Shown one piece after another: positions 41,984-50,771 of a stretch of 64,000 nucleotides of DNA. Positions within the stretch are counted from its first letter, which is position 1, and every line of letters begins with the position of its first letter. Under the pieces are notes generated by a model. The model saw nothing but the letters and a program-made list of their open reading frames with translations. It had not been told where the DNA came from and ran no database searches. The DNA is from UBA4782 sp034429195 (GTDB taxonomy: Bacteria; Chloroflexota; Anaerolineae; Anaerolineales; Anaerolineaceae), in NCBI GenBank assembly GCA_034429195.1, contig DAOUGQ010000016.1, positions 124,001-188,000 of the forward strand, written 5' to 3'. A program made the position numbers and the translations under genes.

Positions 41984-42491
41984 TTTTCTTTGGGCAGAGA
42001 TGATCTTTTTCCATAGGCTGATTGCATAGTGGGCAGAGAGGTCGTCCGCGTGATACGATCTCTAATGCCCAACTGCTGAGAGAAGCCATTTGCTGGCGAG
42101 AACATCGTAAACCAAGCTTTTGGGCATTCTCGGAGTTTACATCACCAAATTTTACCTCTTGTAAAACAAGAACTACCTGGTCGAATTCTTCATCATAAGC
42201 CATTCCCATTTCACCGATTCTAAACAAGGGATCAACCGGGGGTTGGATATGCATTTTCTCTTCTTCGAAGTCGAAGCTTACTTCTTTTACATTTGGTTTT
42301 TTACTGGCGAGTTCTGTCAAAAGCTTTGCTAAAGCAACTGCCAGAGTTTCAACTTGAGCTTTTTCTAAAAGCAAACTGATCGTCTGATCTTCTGTTTTCG
42401 CCTGTAAAAAGAAAATCCGTTCCCCTGGTTCACCAATGGCATCTACTGTAATAAAATTTACTTGATGAAATGGCACATTTTTATCAGACAT
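41967..42491 (-). CDS. DUF3090 family protein
   Basis: A 174-residue protein: FITVDAIGEPGERIFFLQAK at the start, a FEEEKMHIQPPVDPLFRIGEMGMAYDEEFD core and a C-terminal GRPLCPLCNQPMEKDHLCPKKNGH with CxxC and a further C/H pair that probably binds zinc. This matches DUF3090, which in Actinobacteria lies with a histidine-phosphatase gene and the SCO1664 gene. The phosphatase is not next to it here. AAGGA precedes the ATG. Confidence 0.88.
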   Translation of the reverse strand: MSDKNVPFHQVNFITVDAIGEPGERIFFLQAKTEDQTISLLLEKAQVETLAVALAKLLTELASKKPNVKEVSFDFEEEKMHIQPPVDPLFRIGEMGMAYDEEFDQVVLVLQEVKFGDVNSENAQKLGLRCSRQQMASLSSWALEIVSRGRPLCPLCNQPMEKDHLCPKKNGHRH

Positions 42492-42536
42492 TCATTTTTC
42501 CTTGTGCAACATTAATTGCATTGTAACATTTTCAAT

Positions 42537-43421
42537 TTATTGTTCAGTACTTTTTTGCTCGATGATAAGATTTTCCTCCCAGTTTACCTGTTTTACGGGA
42601 AATTTTTCTGGTAGAAGGCTTGGCAGAAGTTGCTCCAGGGTGGAAATTGAGCCACTGGTAAAAATCGTTACATCAGCAGGGGAGTTCTGCTGCCCTTGCC
42701 AGCCTATCTGGTTGATCATTCGCTCTGTCTGTCTGGCAATGGCGGGGGAGGGATCGATGACTTCTACATTTGGTCCTATAATTTCCCTGATCTGTTCAAG
42801 GGCGAAGGGGTAATGTGTGCATCCCAGAACGATAGTATCAACATTCTGTTGCAACATGGGATCCAATGCCTGATGCAGTATCTCTTTTGCACGAATATCA
42901 TTAACACGCCCGGCTTCGATCTCTTCCACAAGCCCGGGGCAGGTGGATTTCATAATCTTGATGCCCTGGGCATAGCGTTCTACAACAGAAGCGAATAGCT
43001 CACCTTGAAAGGTTGCCGGTGTAGCCAGTACACCAACCACTCCGGAAGCAGTGTGGCTGGCGGCGGGTTTAACAGCGGGTTCCATCCCTACAAAGGGAAT
43101 ATCTGGGAATTTTTCCCTCAAGGTGTGCAATGCAGCAGCAGAAGCTGTGTTGCAGGCGACCACGATAACACGAGCACCTTTTTTCAATAGGAAGCGTGTA
43201 ATAGCGATGGAAAAAGCTCTTACTTCTTCCAACGAGCGGGGACCATAAGGAACATGCAACTGATCAGCCAGGTAATAGATGGAATGTGTAGGAAGTTGTT
43301 TGCGAATATGCCGCAAGACGGATAATCCTCCTACGCCAGAGTCAAATATTCCGATAGGTACCGGTGAAGAGTTGTTGTTTTTTAAATTTGTTGATAATGA
43401 ATCAAGAGGATGATCTGTCAT
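42537..43421 (-). CDS. murI: Glutamate racemase
   Basis: A 294-residue enzyme that makes D-glutamate for peptidoglycan. The motif IGIFDSGVGGLSVLRH lies near residue 25, the first catalytic cysteine in VVACNTASAAALH (about residue 90) and the second in VLGCTHYPFAL (about residue 200), with TSGSISTLEQLL at the end. An upstream ATG at 43454 would add 11 residues and lengthen the overlap with the next gene; 43421 is preferred but neither start has a strong ribosome binding site. Together with sugar-lipid genes it indicates a peptidoglycan-containing cell. Confidence 0.93.
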   Translation of the reverse strand: MTDHPLDSLSTNLKNNNSSPVPIGIFDSGVGGLSVLRHIRKQLPTHSIYYLADQLHVPYGPRSLEEVRAFSIAITRFLLKKGARVIVVACNTASAAALHTLREKFPDIPFVGMEPAVKPAASHTASGVVGVLATPATFQGELFASVVERYAQGIKIMKSTCPGLVEEIEAGRVNDIRAKEILHQALDPMLQQNVDTIVLGCTHYPFALEQIREIIGPNVEVIDPSPAIARQTERMINQIGWQGQQNSPADVTIFTSGSISTLEQLLPSLLPEKFPVKQVNWEENLIIEQKSTEQ

Positions 43422-44145
43422 GATGATATTGTAATGCAGCCTCGATGAATGCATGGAATAATGCCTGGGCGTGCGCGTGCTGCATCAACCACTCTGGATG
43501 CCATTGTACACCCAAAAAGAATGGCATTTTTTCATTTTCCACTGCTTCAATCACACCATCCGGAGCAACTGCAGTGGAGTTCAATCCTGTTGCTGGGTAG
43601 TTGATCCCTTGATGATGGTGACTGTTCACAGATATTTCTTCCTGGTTGATGATGTGATAAAGCTGGCTGCCAGGTGTAATATGTACTGTATGAGCCAAAA
43701 AATCGCGGGGTAAGCATTTATCGGTACTATGCTGTAGTGAGTGAGGAACTTGATCCAACAGGTGAGTATACAATCCTCCCTGCATGGAAACATTCATTAC
43801 CTGGATGCCACGGCAAATACCCAGCAAGGGAATGCCAGTTTGCAAAGCTAGTTTTGTCAACTTAATCTCTTGTTCGTCTCGTTCAAGGTTGATCCCATAT
43901 ATACTGGGGTGGTGTTCGCCAGTGAATAATGAGGGTTCGATATCCCCTCCCCCTGCTAAAAGTACTCCATCGATCCTGCTGATCAATTCAACAAGATCGT
44001 TTTCAATCAGACCGATGGGGATCAACAGGGGAATCCCACCAGATTCGATGATTGCTTCGATGTATTTATCAGGCAATTCCACCCGTAAACCATGGGTGGG
44101 AGAAGGAACGCGATCTGCAGCAATGCCGACTAAAGGTTTTTGCAT
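43402..44145 (-). CDS. Gamma-glutamyl-gamma-aminobutyrate hydrolase family (class I amidotransferase, C26)
   Basis: A 247-residue protein of the PuuD-like group. The catalytic triad can be read: Cys in LGICRGIQVMN (about residue 108), His and Glu in GVQWHPEW (about 227-229). RIDGVLLAGGGDIEPSLF (about 58-75) is the family signature. The usual reaction cleaves the gamma-glutamyl bond of gamma-glutamyl-GABA, but no putrescine genes are adjacent and the substrate is open. An AGGAG site precedes the ATG; it overlaps the SDR gene by 16 bases and murI by 20. Confidence 0.85.
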   Translation of the reverse strand: MQKPLVGIAADRVPSPTHGLRVELPDKYIEAIIESGGIPLLIPIGLIENDLVELISRIDGVLLAGGGDIEPSLFTGEHHPSIYGINLERDEQEIKLTKLALQTGIPLLGICRGIQVMNVSMQGGLYTHLLDQVPHSLQHSTDKCLPRDFLAHTVHITPGSQLYHIINQEEISVNSHHHQGINYPATGLNSTAVAPDGVIEAVENEKMPFFLGVQWHPEWLMQHAHAQALFHAFIEAALQYHHDRSSS

Positions 44146-45053
44146 TCAGTTCTCCTGGATTTTCCAAATCTATCAGGGTCTTGTCCTGTTAATTGGGCGC
44201 TAATTTCCCATAAATGAAGAGAAGCTGTTTTATTATAAGAGACTTCGGATGAAGCTATCGGTTTGCAGTTGACAAAATATTTGCCAGAAACCCCTTCCAC
44301 TTCTGAAGAAGAAGCCAGGTAAATACTCGTTTGGGCTCCTTCCTGGTTGGTAAGAGTGCCCGATACCCTTAGAGGGGTAGTGGCAAGTTGCTCAGGGGTA
44401 TTATTTTTACCGATGTTCGAATTGACAAATCCGGGGTGAAGAGCGTTAACAGTAACGCCACTTCCATCAAGCCGCGAAGCTAATTCGTAGGTGAATAATA
44501 GTTCGCACAATTTTGAACGTGAATATGCCTGCCAGCCCTCATAATCATTTTCAAACATGGGATCGTCTAGAACTTCAAGTCCGGTATAACCATGTGCAGA
44601 AGAAGAGACATTGATGATTCGAGAGGGTTTACTGGCAAGAAGAAGGTCTGCCAGGCAAAATGTGAGCAGGTAATAAGCCAGGTAATTCACCGCAAAAGTC
44701 ATTTCGATCCCATCGGGGGAGAGCTGGCGTGTCATATTTACCGCACCAGCGTTATTGATCAAAACGTCAAGGTTATCCGTTTCTTGACAAACAATTTTTG
44801 ACATCTGATGAATATTTGCCTGGCTTGAAAGATCTGCTATCAGGGGAATGAGAGCATCATTACCAGTAGAACTATGAATATCTTCTAATGTTGCATCCAC
44901 TTTTTGAGGATCTCTGCCATGGATGAACAGTCGGGCACCCATCGCCGCCAATCCACGAGCAGTTTCCAATCCTACTCCAGATGTTGCACCAGTGATCAGG
45001 CAGGTCTTTCCATGCATAGATGAATTATTTATTGGAGATGCTGATATTTGCAC
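44130..45053 (-). CDS. Short-chain dehydrogenase/reductase (retinol dehydrogenase-like)
   Basis: A 307-residue SDR oxidoreductase. Features: TGATSGVGLETARGL (TGxxxGxG, about residues 21-35), HGRDPQKV pointing to NADP preference, LDVLINNAGAV (about 94-104), the serine of INVSSSAHG and the YSRSK catalytic Tyr/Lys (about 172-176). Length and C-terminal region resemble the retinol dehydrogenase / WWOX-like branch; the actual substrate is unknown. The start is a GTG with GAGGG seven bases before it; an ATG 12 codons later is an alternative. Confidence 0.85.
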   Translation of the reverse strand: MQISASPINNSSMHGKTCLITGATSGVGLETARGLAAMGARLFIHGRDPQKVDATLEDIHSSTGNDALIPLIADLSSQANIHQMSKIVCQETDNLDVLINNAGAVNMTRQLSPDGIEMTFAVNYLAYYLLTFCLADLLLASKPSRIINVSSSAHGYTGLEVLDDPMFENDYEGWQAYSRSKLCELLFTYELASRLDGSGVTVNALHPGFVNSNIGKNNTPEQLATTPLRVSGTLTNQEGAQTSIYLASSSEVEGVSGKYFVNCKPIASSEVSYNKTASLHLWEISAQLTGQDPDRFGKSRRTECKNL

Positions 45054-45143
45054 TGTAAACCCTCGAATAAATGAAATATAATCAATTATTCTAATGGGAA
45101 TAGGCTGGTTTTACCAGAATGTGGGGGCATTTAAAAATAAAAA

Positions 45144-45172
45144 GGGCACAACCCCGGCGTTGGGCTGTACCC
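45144..45172 (-). terminator. Terminator of rplS
   Basis: An 11-position stem with two mismatches and a seven-base loop, followed on the minus strand by TTTTTATTTTTAAA. Confidence 0.7.
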
Positions 45173-45194
45173 AGGTATAGGAAAAATTTGTGAT

Positions 45195-45539
45195 TTAGTA
45201 TTTCTGTTTAAGGCGGGCGGCTTTACCTGTAAGATCACGCAAGAAATACAGGCGACCACGGCGTACTTTGGCGTGCCGTTCTACGACCACTTTGGCGACG
45301 CGAGGTGAGCGGGTAAGGAATGTTCTTTCCACACCGATACCATTGCTTGCCAAACGGCGAACAGTAAATGTAGAGCTGTTGCCATTATTATGGGTATATA
45401 GAACGATCCCTTTAAATTCCTGAATACGTTCGCGGTTTCCTTCTTTGATTTTTACATGTACTGAAACACTGTCTCCAGGAGCCAGTTCGGGAATTTCTGG
45501 ATTGACAGGGGTTTCTACTGATTTCAAAATATCATTCAT
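45195..45539 (-). CDS. rplS: 50S ribosomal protein L19
   Basis: A 114-residue ribosomal protein of normal length. IPELAPGDSVSVHVKIKEGNRERIQEFKGIVL and the GIGVERTFLTRSPRVAKVVVERHAKVRRGRLYFLR block identify L19, which lies at the 30S-50S interface. The ATG at 45539 is chosen; a GTG three codons upstream is possible. Here it stands alone between an SDR gene and a divergent fusion gene, without trmD or rimM beside it. Confidence 0.96.
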   Translation of the reverse strand: MNDILKSVETPVNPEIPELAPGDSVSVHVKIKEGNRERIQEFKGIVLYTHNNGNSSTFTVRRLASNGIGVERTFLTRSPRVAKVVVERHAKVRRGRLYFLRDLTGKAARLKQKY

Positions 45540-45670
45540 GATAACCACATCCTAGCTTGAATTCTCATTTACAGCGAACGAAGATTATAACACAAGAATC
45601 AAAGATATGGGGGAAATTTATGTGAGATTTCGTATGTACTCGTTTTCATGTTCATTCAAAAATTATACCG

Positions 45671-45699
45671 TCGACAGTTTCATTCAGTACAAGTAAAAT
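45671..45699 (+). promoter_or_regulatory. Promoter of the methyltransferase-GT2 gene
   Basis: TCGACA (45671-45676), a 17-base spacer and TAAAAT (45694-45699), each one base off consensus. The start codon follows eight bases later and there is no Shine-Dalgarno, so the mRNA is probably leaderless. Confidence 0.65.
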
Positions 45700-45707
45700 A
45701 AATTACA

Positions 45708-47129
45708 ATGGAACAATATTCGACATACCAATTAACACGACGAACTCACTGGCAGAGTGTCGCAAAAAAGATGCAACATTGGAGAGGATGGGGGAATGCC
45801 TATCATAACCGTCTGGAAGAAGTTGTAAAAAATTTGGTTGCTCCCGGGCTGCGTGTTCTGGAATTGGGTTGTGGAACGGGTGATCTGCTTGCTGCTGCTA
45901 AACCGTCTTTTGGTGTTGGTGTGGATTTTTCCTTTGGCATGTTGCACATGGCTAAGGAGAAGCACCCTGAAATTACCTTTGTTGCATCTGATGTACAACA
46001 GTTGTGTCTTTTTGGTGATTTTGATGTGATCATCTTGAGTGACCTCATCAACGACCTGTGGGATGTGCAGGATGTACTTATTCAATTAATCCCATTGTGT
46101 AATCCTACCACCCGGATTTTAATCAATACTTATAGCCGTTTGTGGCAACTTCCTCTGTGGATTGCAGAAAGAATTGGATTAGCCAAACCTAATTTAGAGC
46201 AAAACTGGTTTACCGTACAGGATGTTAATAATCTTTTTCAATTAACGAATTTTGAAAAATTGCGATCATGGACAGAGGTGCTCTTCCCAGTAAGAATACC
46301 AATAATTTCGCCATTTTTTAACAAGGTGCTTGTGCGATTATGGCCATTCACTGAACTTTCATTGACCAACTTTATTTTAGCAAGACCTGCTACGATAAAA
46401 GGGAATGATAAATATTCAGTAACAGTTGTTGTACCAGCACGAAATGAAGAAGGGAATATTGAAGCGATTGTAAAGCGGGTTCCAGAAATGGGATCGGGAA
46501 CGGAAATCATTTTTGTCGAGGGTAATTCATCCGATCAAACGTATGCAAAAATCCAGCAAGTTGCAAAGTCATATCCAGAACGAAACATTAAGGTGTTGCA
46601 GCAGACAGGAAAAGGGAAAGGCGATGCTGTAAGAATGGGATTTGCACATGCTTCTGGAGATATCCTGATGATACTCGATGCGGACCTTACTGTTCCTCCT
46701 GAAGATCTGCCAAGGTTTTATGAAGCTCTGGTTTCTCGCAAGGGTGATTTTATCAATGGAGTACGGCTGGTTTATCCCATGGAAGAGAACGCCATGAGAC
46801 CACTTAACTTCGTGGGGAATAAACTTTTCAGTATGGCTTTCACCTGGCTGCTGGGACAACCAGTAAAAGACACCTTGTGTGGCACGAAGGTTCTTTGGAA
46901 AAGTGGTTACGAGCGAATTGCTGCCAATCGGGCATATTTTGGTGATTTTGATCCCTTTGGTGATTTTGATCTTTTGTTCGGTGCAGCGCGCCAAAATATG
47001 AAAATAATCGACTTGCCTATCCGGTATAGAGAACGAAAGTATGGAACTACAAATATCCAACGTTGGAAGCACGGCTGGTTGCTGGTGCGAATGGTATTTT
47101 TCGCGTTGATCAGGTTAAAATTTATTTAA
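45708..47129 (+). CDS. Bifunctional class I SAM methyltransferase / family 2 glycosyltransferase
   Basis: A 473-residue fusion. Residues 1 to about 215 form a SAM-dependent methyltransferase with VLELGCGTGDLL (about 46-57) and GVGVDFSFGML, followed by FDVIILSDLINDLWD. From about residue 235 a GT-A glycosyltransferase follows: VTVVVPARNEEGNI, the LDADLTVPP motif (DxD, about 324) and GTKVLWKSGYERI; the last 30 residues include a hydrophobic stretch. The GT2 half resembles dolichol-phosphate mannose/glucose synthase-type enzymes. A methylated lipid-linked sugar or polysaccharide is a reasonable guess. Downstream lies the GSCFA gene, 15 bases away. Confidence 0.85.
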   Translation: MEQYSTYQLTRRTHWQSVAKKMQHWRGWGNAYHNRLEEVVKNLVAPGLRVLELGCGTGDLLAAAKPSFGVGVDFSFGMLHMAKEKHPEITFVASDVQQLCLFGDFDVIILSDLINDLWDVQDVLIQLIPLCNPTTRILINTYSRLWQLPLWIAERIGLAKPNLEQNWFTVQDVNNLFQLTNFEKLRSWTEVLFPVRIPIISPFFNKVLVRLWPFTELSLTNFILARPATIKGNDKYSVTVVVPARNEEGNIEAIVKRVPEMGSGTEIIFVEGNSSDQTYAKIQQVAKSYPERNIKVLQQTGKGKGDAVRMGFAHASGDILMILDADLTVPPEDLPRFYEALVSRKGDFINGVRLVYPMEENAMRPLNFVGNKLFSMAFTWLLGQPVKDTLCGTKVLWKSGYERIAANRAYFGDFDPFGDFDLLFGAARQNMKIIDLPIRYRERKYGTTNIQRWKHGWLLVRMVFFALIRLKFI

Positions 47130-47144
47130 TAATTCGAGGCAATT

Positions 47145-48143
47145 ATGGCAAAACTTTCAAGTAAATATTGGACCTGGGAACTTCCTCATGTCATGCAGTG
47201 GAGTGAGCGTGGGGCACATATTCAATACGAACCTAATCCCATTATTCATAAGGATACACGCATCATTACGATTGGAAGTTGTTTTGCTCAAGAACTTGCT
47301 GAAGCAATGGAACGACTGCATCTTAATGGTACGATGCATCCCGGAGGGCTTTATTACAATACTTCATCAATTAGGCAGGAGTTTGAAAGAATTTTCAACT
47401 GTGAAGATGGAACGGTAGAAGAACCTTTCTGGAAAGTTGAACAGGGGTACGTACATCCATATAAATCGTATACGAAATTCTTCGACACTCCAGAAAAACT
47501 GGAAAAATGGAGTAATGAATTAGATAAACAAGCAGATGAGATCTTCCAATCTGCTGACTTATTTGTGATCACTTTAGGACTGATAGAAGCGTGGAAAGAT
47601 AGCAAGACAGGACGGATATACCGGCAAATTCCACCTCCATCGATCTTAGAGGAAAAAGATATCTTCTTCTATCGGCTTACAGTAGGTGATATGATTTCTG
47701 ACCTTGAACGCATTTATCAAATCATCAAAACAAAAACTAAGGCGAGGTTATTATTGACAGTTTCACCTGTGCCATTACACGCCACGATGACAGCCAGTGA
47801 TATTCGGGTGGCAAATAATGAATCGAAATCAAGGATACGGGCTGCTGTTTCAGAATTTGTGGAAGCACATCCAGATGTTATGTATTTTCATTCCTATGAA
47901 ATTGTTGCAACCGCTGAACGGTCAAGTGATTTTATGCTTGAAGACGGCAGGCATGTACAAAGACGGGGAGTGGATTATATTCTAAATCAATTCCTCCACA
48001 TGTACTCTGGCAGTGATATCGAAGTGGCAGAAATTGACACCTCATGGTTGAGTGCACCTGAAAAACTGGCGGCGAAACCAAAAAGCAATTACCAACGCAT
48101 GGCTGCGAAATTATGGAAGAAGATATTTCGTAGGGTCAAATGA
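47145..48143 (+). CDS. GSCFA family protein
   Basis: A 332-residue protein with the name-giving motif ITIGSCFAQEL at about residues 40-50, followed by HPGGLYYNTSSIRQEF, FVITLGLIEAWKD and LLTVSPVPLHATMT. GSCFA domains are related to SGNH/GDSL esterases (Ser in GSCFA, Asn/His later), so an esterase acting on a sugar or glycan is possible. A basic C-terminus (KLWKKIFRRVK) may help membrane association. It is in one operon with the methyltransferase-glycosyltransferase fusion, which supports a glycan role. Confidence 0.85.
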   Translation: MAKLSSKYWTWELPHVMQWSERGAHIQYEPNPIIHKDTRIITIGSCFAQELAEAMERLHLNGTMHPGGLYYNTSSIRQEFERIFNCEDGTVEEPFWKVEQGYVHPYKSYTKFFDTPEKLEKWSNELDKQADEIFQSADLFVITLGLIEAWKDSKTGRIYRQIPPPSILEEKDIFFYRLTVGDMISDLERIYQIIKTKTKARLLLTVSPVPLHATMTASDIRVANNESKSRIRAAVSEFVEAHPDVMYFHSYEIVATAERSSDFMLEDGRHVQRRGVDYILNQFLHMYSGSDIEVAEIDTSWLSAPEKLAAKPKSNYQRMAAKLWKKIFRRVK

Positions 48144-48152
48144 GTTGATTCT

Positions 48153-48182
48153 AAATTCCCCGTTTTTGTAAACGGGGAATTT
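48153..48182 (+). terminator. Terminator after the GSCFA gene
   Basis: A perfect 13-bp stem AAATTCCCCGTTT / AAACGGGGAATTT with loop TTGT, 10 bases after the stop codon. Confidence 0.75.
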
Positions 48183-48726
48183 TGAAGATCGAACCATCCA
48201 AGAGAAAATCGCGAATCCAATTGAGGAAGTGTTTGAAAAAAACTAAGTACATCATTTTTGTAAATTAGTTCTTTCGTTTTCATTCCTCTTCCTGTAGAGG
48301 CATTGGAACTGGCGCTTGTACGCAGTAAAAGAACATCATGCGATCATAATATCCATCGAAACATCAAAATCAGTAAAGATGCCTGAAAAGGTTAGTTGTG
48401 TTCGTGCCTGTGAAAATAAAGGCACAAACCGGCTGCATCAGGTTCACCCAGATCAACCAGTTTTATGTGATGATAAACTTCACGAGCTGAGATCCATTTA
48501 TTGCTGTGGAGGCATAAACCAGCGAACAGGTTCGAACAGCAGTGTCAAAAGTGATTGTAGAATATAAACCTTTACAAGTTCAGATGACTTCTGAAGAATC
48601 TCTGGTACCATGGGCTTATGCTATTTACTAGCATGTAATCAATATTATCTGCTGCAGTAGAAAGAGCAGTTGAGGTGATTCAGCAGAGTTTATGAATCCT
48701 GATCGTTTTTTATGTTTCTTCCAACG
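48183..48726. other. Region without a supported gene, possibly decayed coding sequence
   Basis: These 544 bases contain short open stretches on the plus strand in two frames. One reads QVRTAVSKVIVEYKP and ends at a TAG (48630), another contains PVLCDDKLHELRSIYCCGG. Neither has a start signal and they are broken by stops. The VIVEYKP segment is faintly like the N-terminal domain of restriction subunit HsdR, but this is too weak to call. No RNA gene was recognised. Confidence 0.3.
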
Positions 48727-50004
48727 TCAAATCTGCAAGCGGGTTTCAAGTTTCTTCACATATTCACTTTCATCTAACGAAATTCGAGCAACATTGCTGT
48801 TAACGGCTGCTTTGGCAACTGCAGGTGCTTCCCATAAACAGACTCTTTTATCCAATGGTTTTGGAACCACATAATCCTTTCCAAATTCGAGATGATCAAG
48901 GTTGTAGGCTTTTAGTACTTCTTTTGATACGGGTTCCCTTGCCAAAGCAGAAAGGGCGTTCGATGCTGCAATTTTCATTTCGTCATTGATCGATTGCGCT
49001 CTGACATCCAGAGCCCCTCGAAATATGTACGGGAATCCAAGCAGATTATTTACCTGATTGGGGTAATCAGAACGTCCGGTTCCAATAATTGCATCTGGAC
49101 GGGCTTTTTTGGCAAGTTCATATTTTATTTCAGGATCGGGATTTGCCATTGCAAAAATCACAGGAGATTGCCTCATACGAGAGAGCATTTCACCCGATAC
49201 GATATTTGCAGTCGAAAGCCCAACAAACATATCTGCACCTTCCAAAGCTTCAGCTAAAGTGCCTGGATGATCCCCCTGAGCAAAGATTTCCTTTTCAGGA
49301 AACATCTCTTCCTTACGCCCCTCATAGATGAGACCTTTTATGTCACACATCCAGATGTGGCTTCTAGGTACGCCGATCTTCACAAAATGATTAGCAGATG
49401 CAATAGCAGCTGCCCCGGCACCAGAAAACACTATTTTTATTTCATCAATCTTCTTACCAGAAATCTCAAGGGCATTAAGTAAAGCTGCTCCTAAGATGAT
49501 CGCAGTTCCATGCTGGTCATCATGAAAAACTGGTATATCCAGCATGTTTTGAAGTTTTCTCTCAATATAGAAACATTCCGGAGATTTAAAATCCTCCAGG
49601 TTGATCCCGCCAAAAGACTGCCCAATCGCCGCAATAACATCGATCACCCGGTCTGGATCATGTGAATCCAATTCAATATCAATACTATCAACATCAGCAA
49701 ATTTTTTGAAAAGGACCGATTTTCCCTCCATGACGGGTTTGCTTGCCAAAGCACCGCGATCTCCAAGTCCAAGAATGGCAGTTCCGTTTGAGATGACCGC
49801 TACTAGATTACCTTTGTTGGTGTACTCATAAGCAAGCATTGGGTCATTGGCGATCTCTATTACTGGGTAGGCGACACCAGGGGTATAAGCCAATCCGAGG
49901 TCCAATTGTGTTTCCAGAGGTTTCGTTGGAATAATCTCAAGTTTTCCGGGTATATCGTTCAAGTGATGATATTGAAGTGCAGACTCTTTCGTGATAGCAG
50001 CCAT
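48727..50004 (-). CDS. Malic enzyme (NAD(P)-dependent, short bacterial type)
   Basis: A 425-residue enzyme, oxidative decarboxylation of malate to pyruvate. LAYTPGVAYPVIEIANDP (about residues 38-55), GNLVAVISNGTAILGLGDRG (with conserved GDRG), FGGINLEDFKSPECFYIE, then IPVFHDDQHGTAIILGAAL and the NAD-binding VFSGAGAAAIASANHF (about 190-205) are all present and in order. No phosphotransacetylase domain is fused, unlike MaeB of E. coli. A GGAG site precedes the ATG. A small gene may precede it in the same operon. Confidence 0.93.
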   Translation of the reverse strand: MAAITKESALQYHHLNDIPGKLEIIPTKPLETQLDLGLAYTPGVAYPVIEIANDPMLAYEYTNKGNLVAVISNGTAILGLGDRGALASKPVMEGKSVLFKKFADVDSIDIELDSHDPDRVIDVIAAIGQSFGGINLEDFKSPECFYIERKLQNMLDIPVFHDDQHGTAIILGAALLNALEISGKKIDEIKIVFSGAGAAAIASANHFVKIGVPRSHIWMCDIKGLIYEGRKEEMFPEKEIFAQGDHPGTLAEALEGADMFVGLSTANIVSGEMLSRMRQSPVIFAMANPDPEIKYELAKKARPDAIIGTGRSDYPNQVNNLLGFPYIFRGALDVRAQSINDEMKIAASNALSALAREPVSKEVLKAYNLDHLEFGKDYVVPKPLDKRVCLWEAPAVAKAAVNSNVARISLDESEYVKKLETRLQI

Positions 50005-50053
50005 TTTTTACTCCATATTTTTGATGTCAAAGAAATCAGGAGATGTCATTTTC

Positions 50054-50281
50054 TCATACTAATTTGAATTTCCTCTCCAGGTTTTCTGTTATTTCGAGGG
50101 ATGAATCAGCATGACCTGCATTTTCAAGGATTTCCAGTGTTATATAAATTTCCTTTGGTTTCGTGTCAAATTTTTCGTAATCCTCAGCAGATTGCTGAAC
50201 TGGTACCACTGGTTCAATTTTTCCATGTCGTAAGAGCATGGGTGGAAAAGTGTCATTAATTTTATGTTTCAGGATTGGCAA
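50054..50281 (-). CDS. Possible small protein upstream of the malic enzyme gene
   Basis: A 75-residue frame starting with TTG, preceded by GGAGCGAG about ten bases upstream. The sequence is charged with several Glu and Lys and no recognised domain; one stretch reads PKEIYITLEILENAG. It ends 49 bases before the malic enzyme ATG. It could be a real small gene of the same transcript or chance; codon use looks ordinary for the region. Confidence 0.35.
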   Translation of the reverse strand: MPILKHKINDTFPPMLLRHGKIEPVVPVQQSAEDYEKFDTKPKEIYITLEILENAGHADSSLEITENLERKFKLV

Positions 50282-50771
50282 CTTTTACTCGCTCCTGTAT
50301 ATCAGTGATTTTACCCCCCTATAGAAGTGATTCTGTAGGGTTTTCACTGTTATTTCTCTATTGGAAAGATCGAATCTTAAGAGCCGCCATTTTCACCCAT
50401 CTTTACTATCAAAGTGTAATAAAAATTGATTGTCTGCACCTACGTTAATTCGTTTGAGAATCGTAAGACAATTGATTTTGGATATACCGATCACTTGTTA
50501 TCAATTACATCCCTTGTGATAAGAACTATCAAACTTAATGTGTGATCAGTTAGGTTGTTTTCCTTGAAAATGATCAGAATGACCAGCTAGCATGTTTTGA
50601 TTTCATTAAGATATGCTATAAATAATCATACCTTGCATTTCACATACAGATCACTCTTATTGGTGGGAAAATCTGATCTGCGACTTTGCCCCCGACATTT
50701 ATTCATAGAATAGTAATAAAGATTAATTGTTTTCTCCTTCAAACATATTGTAGAAAGAAGCCTTCCTGAAT
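50282..50771. other. Intergenic region before the TPR gene
   Basis: These 490 bases are AT-rich and hold no gene I can support. An inverted repeat CAGATCA (50647-50653) / TGATCTG (50674-50680) with a 20-base centre lies about 90 bases upstream of the TPR start and could be an operator or a hairpin. A TATAAA-like box with an upstream TG is at about 50612-50620. Confidence 0.35.

Noticed and set aside
48520..48545. GGTTCGAAC, resembling a tRNA T-loop
   Set aside because: No acceptor, D or anticodon stem can be drawn around it; no tRNA was found anywhere in the window.
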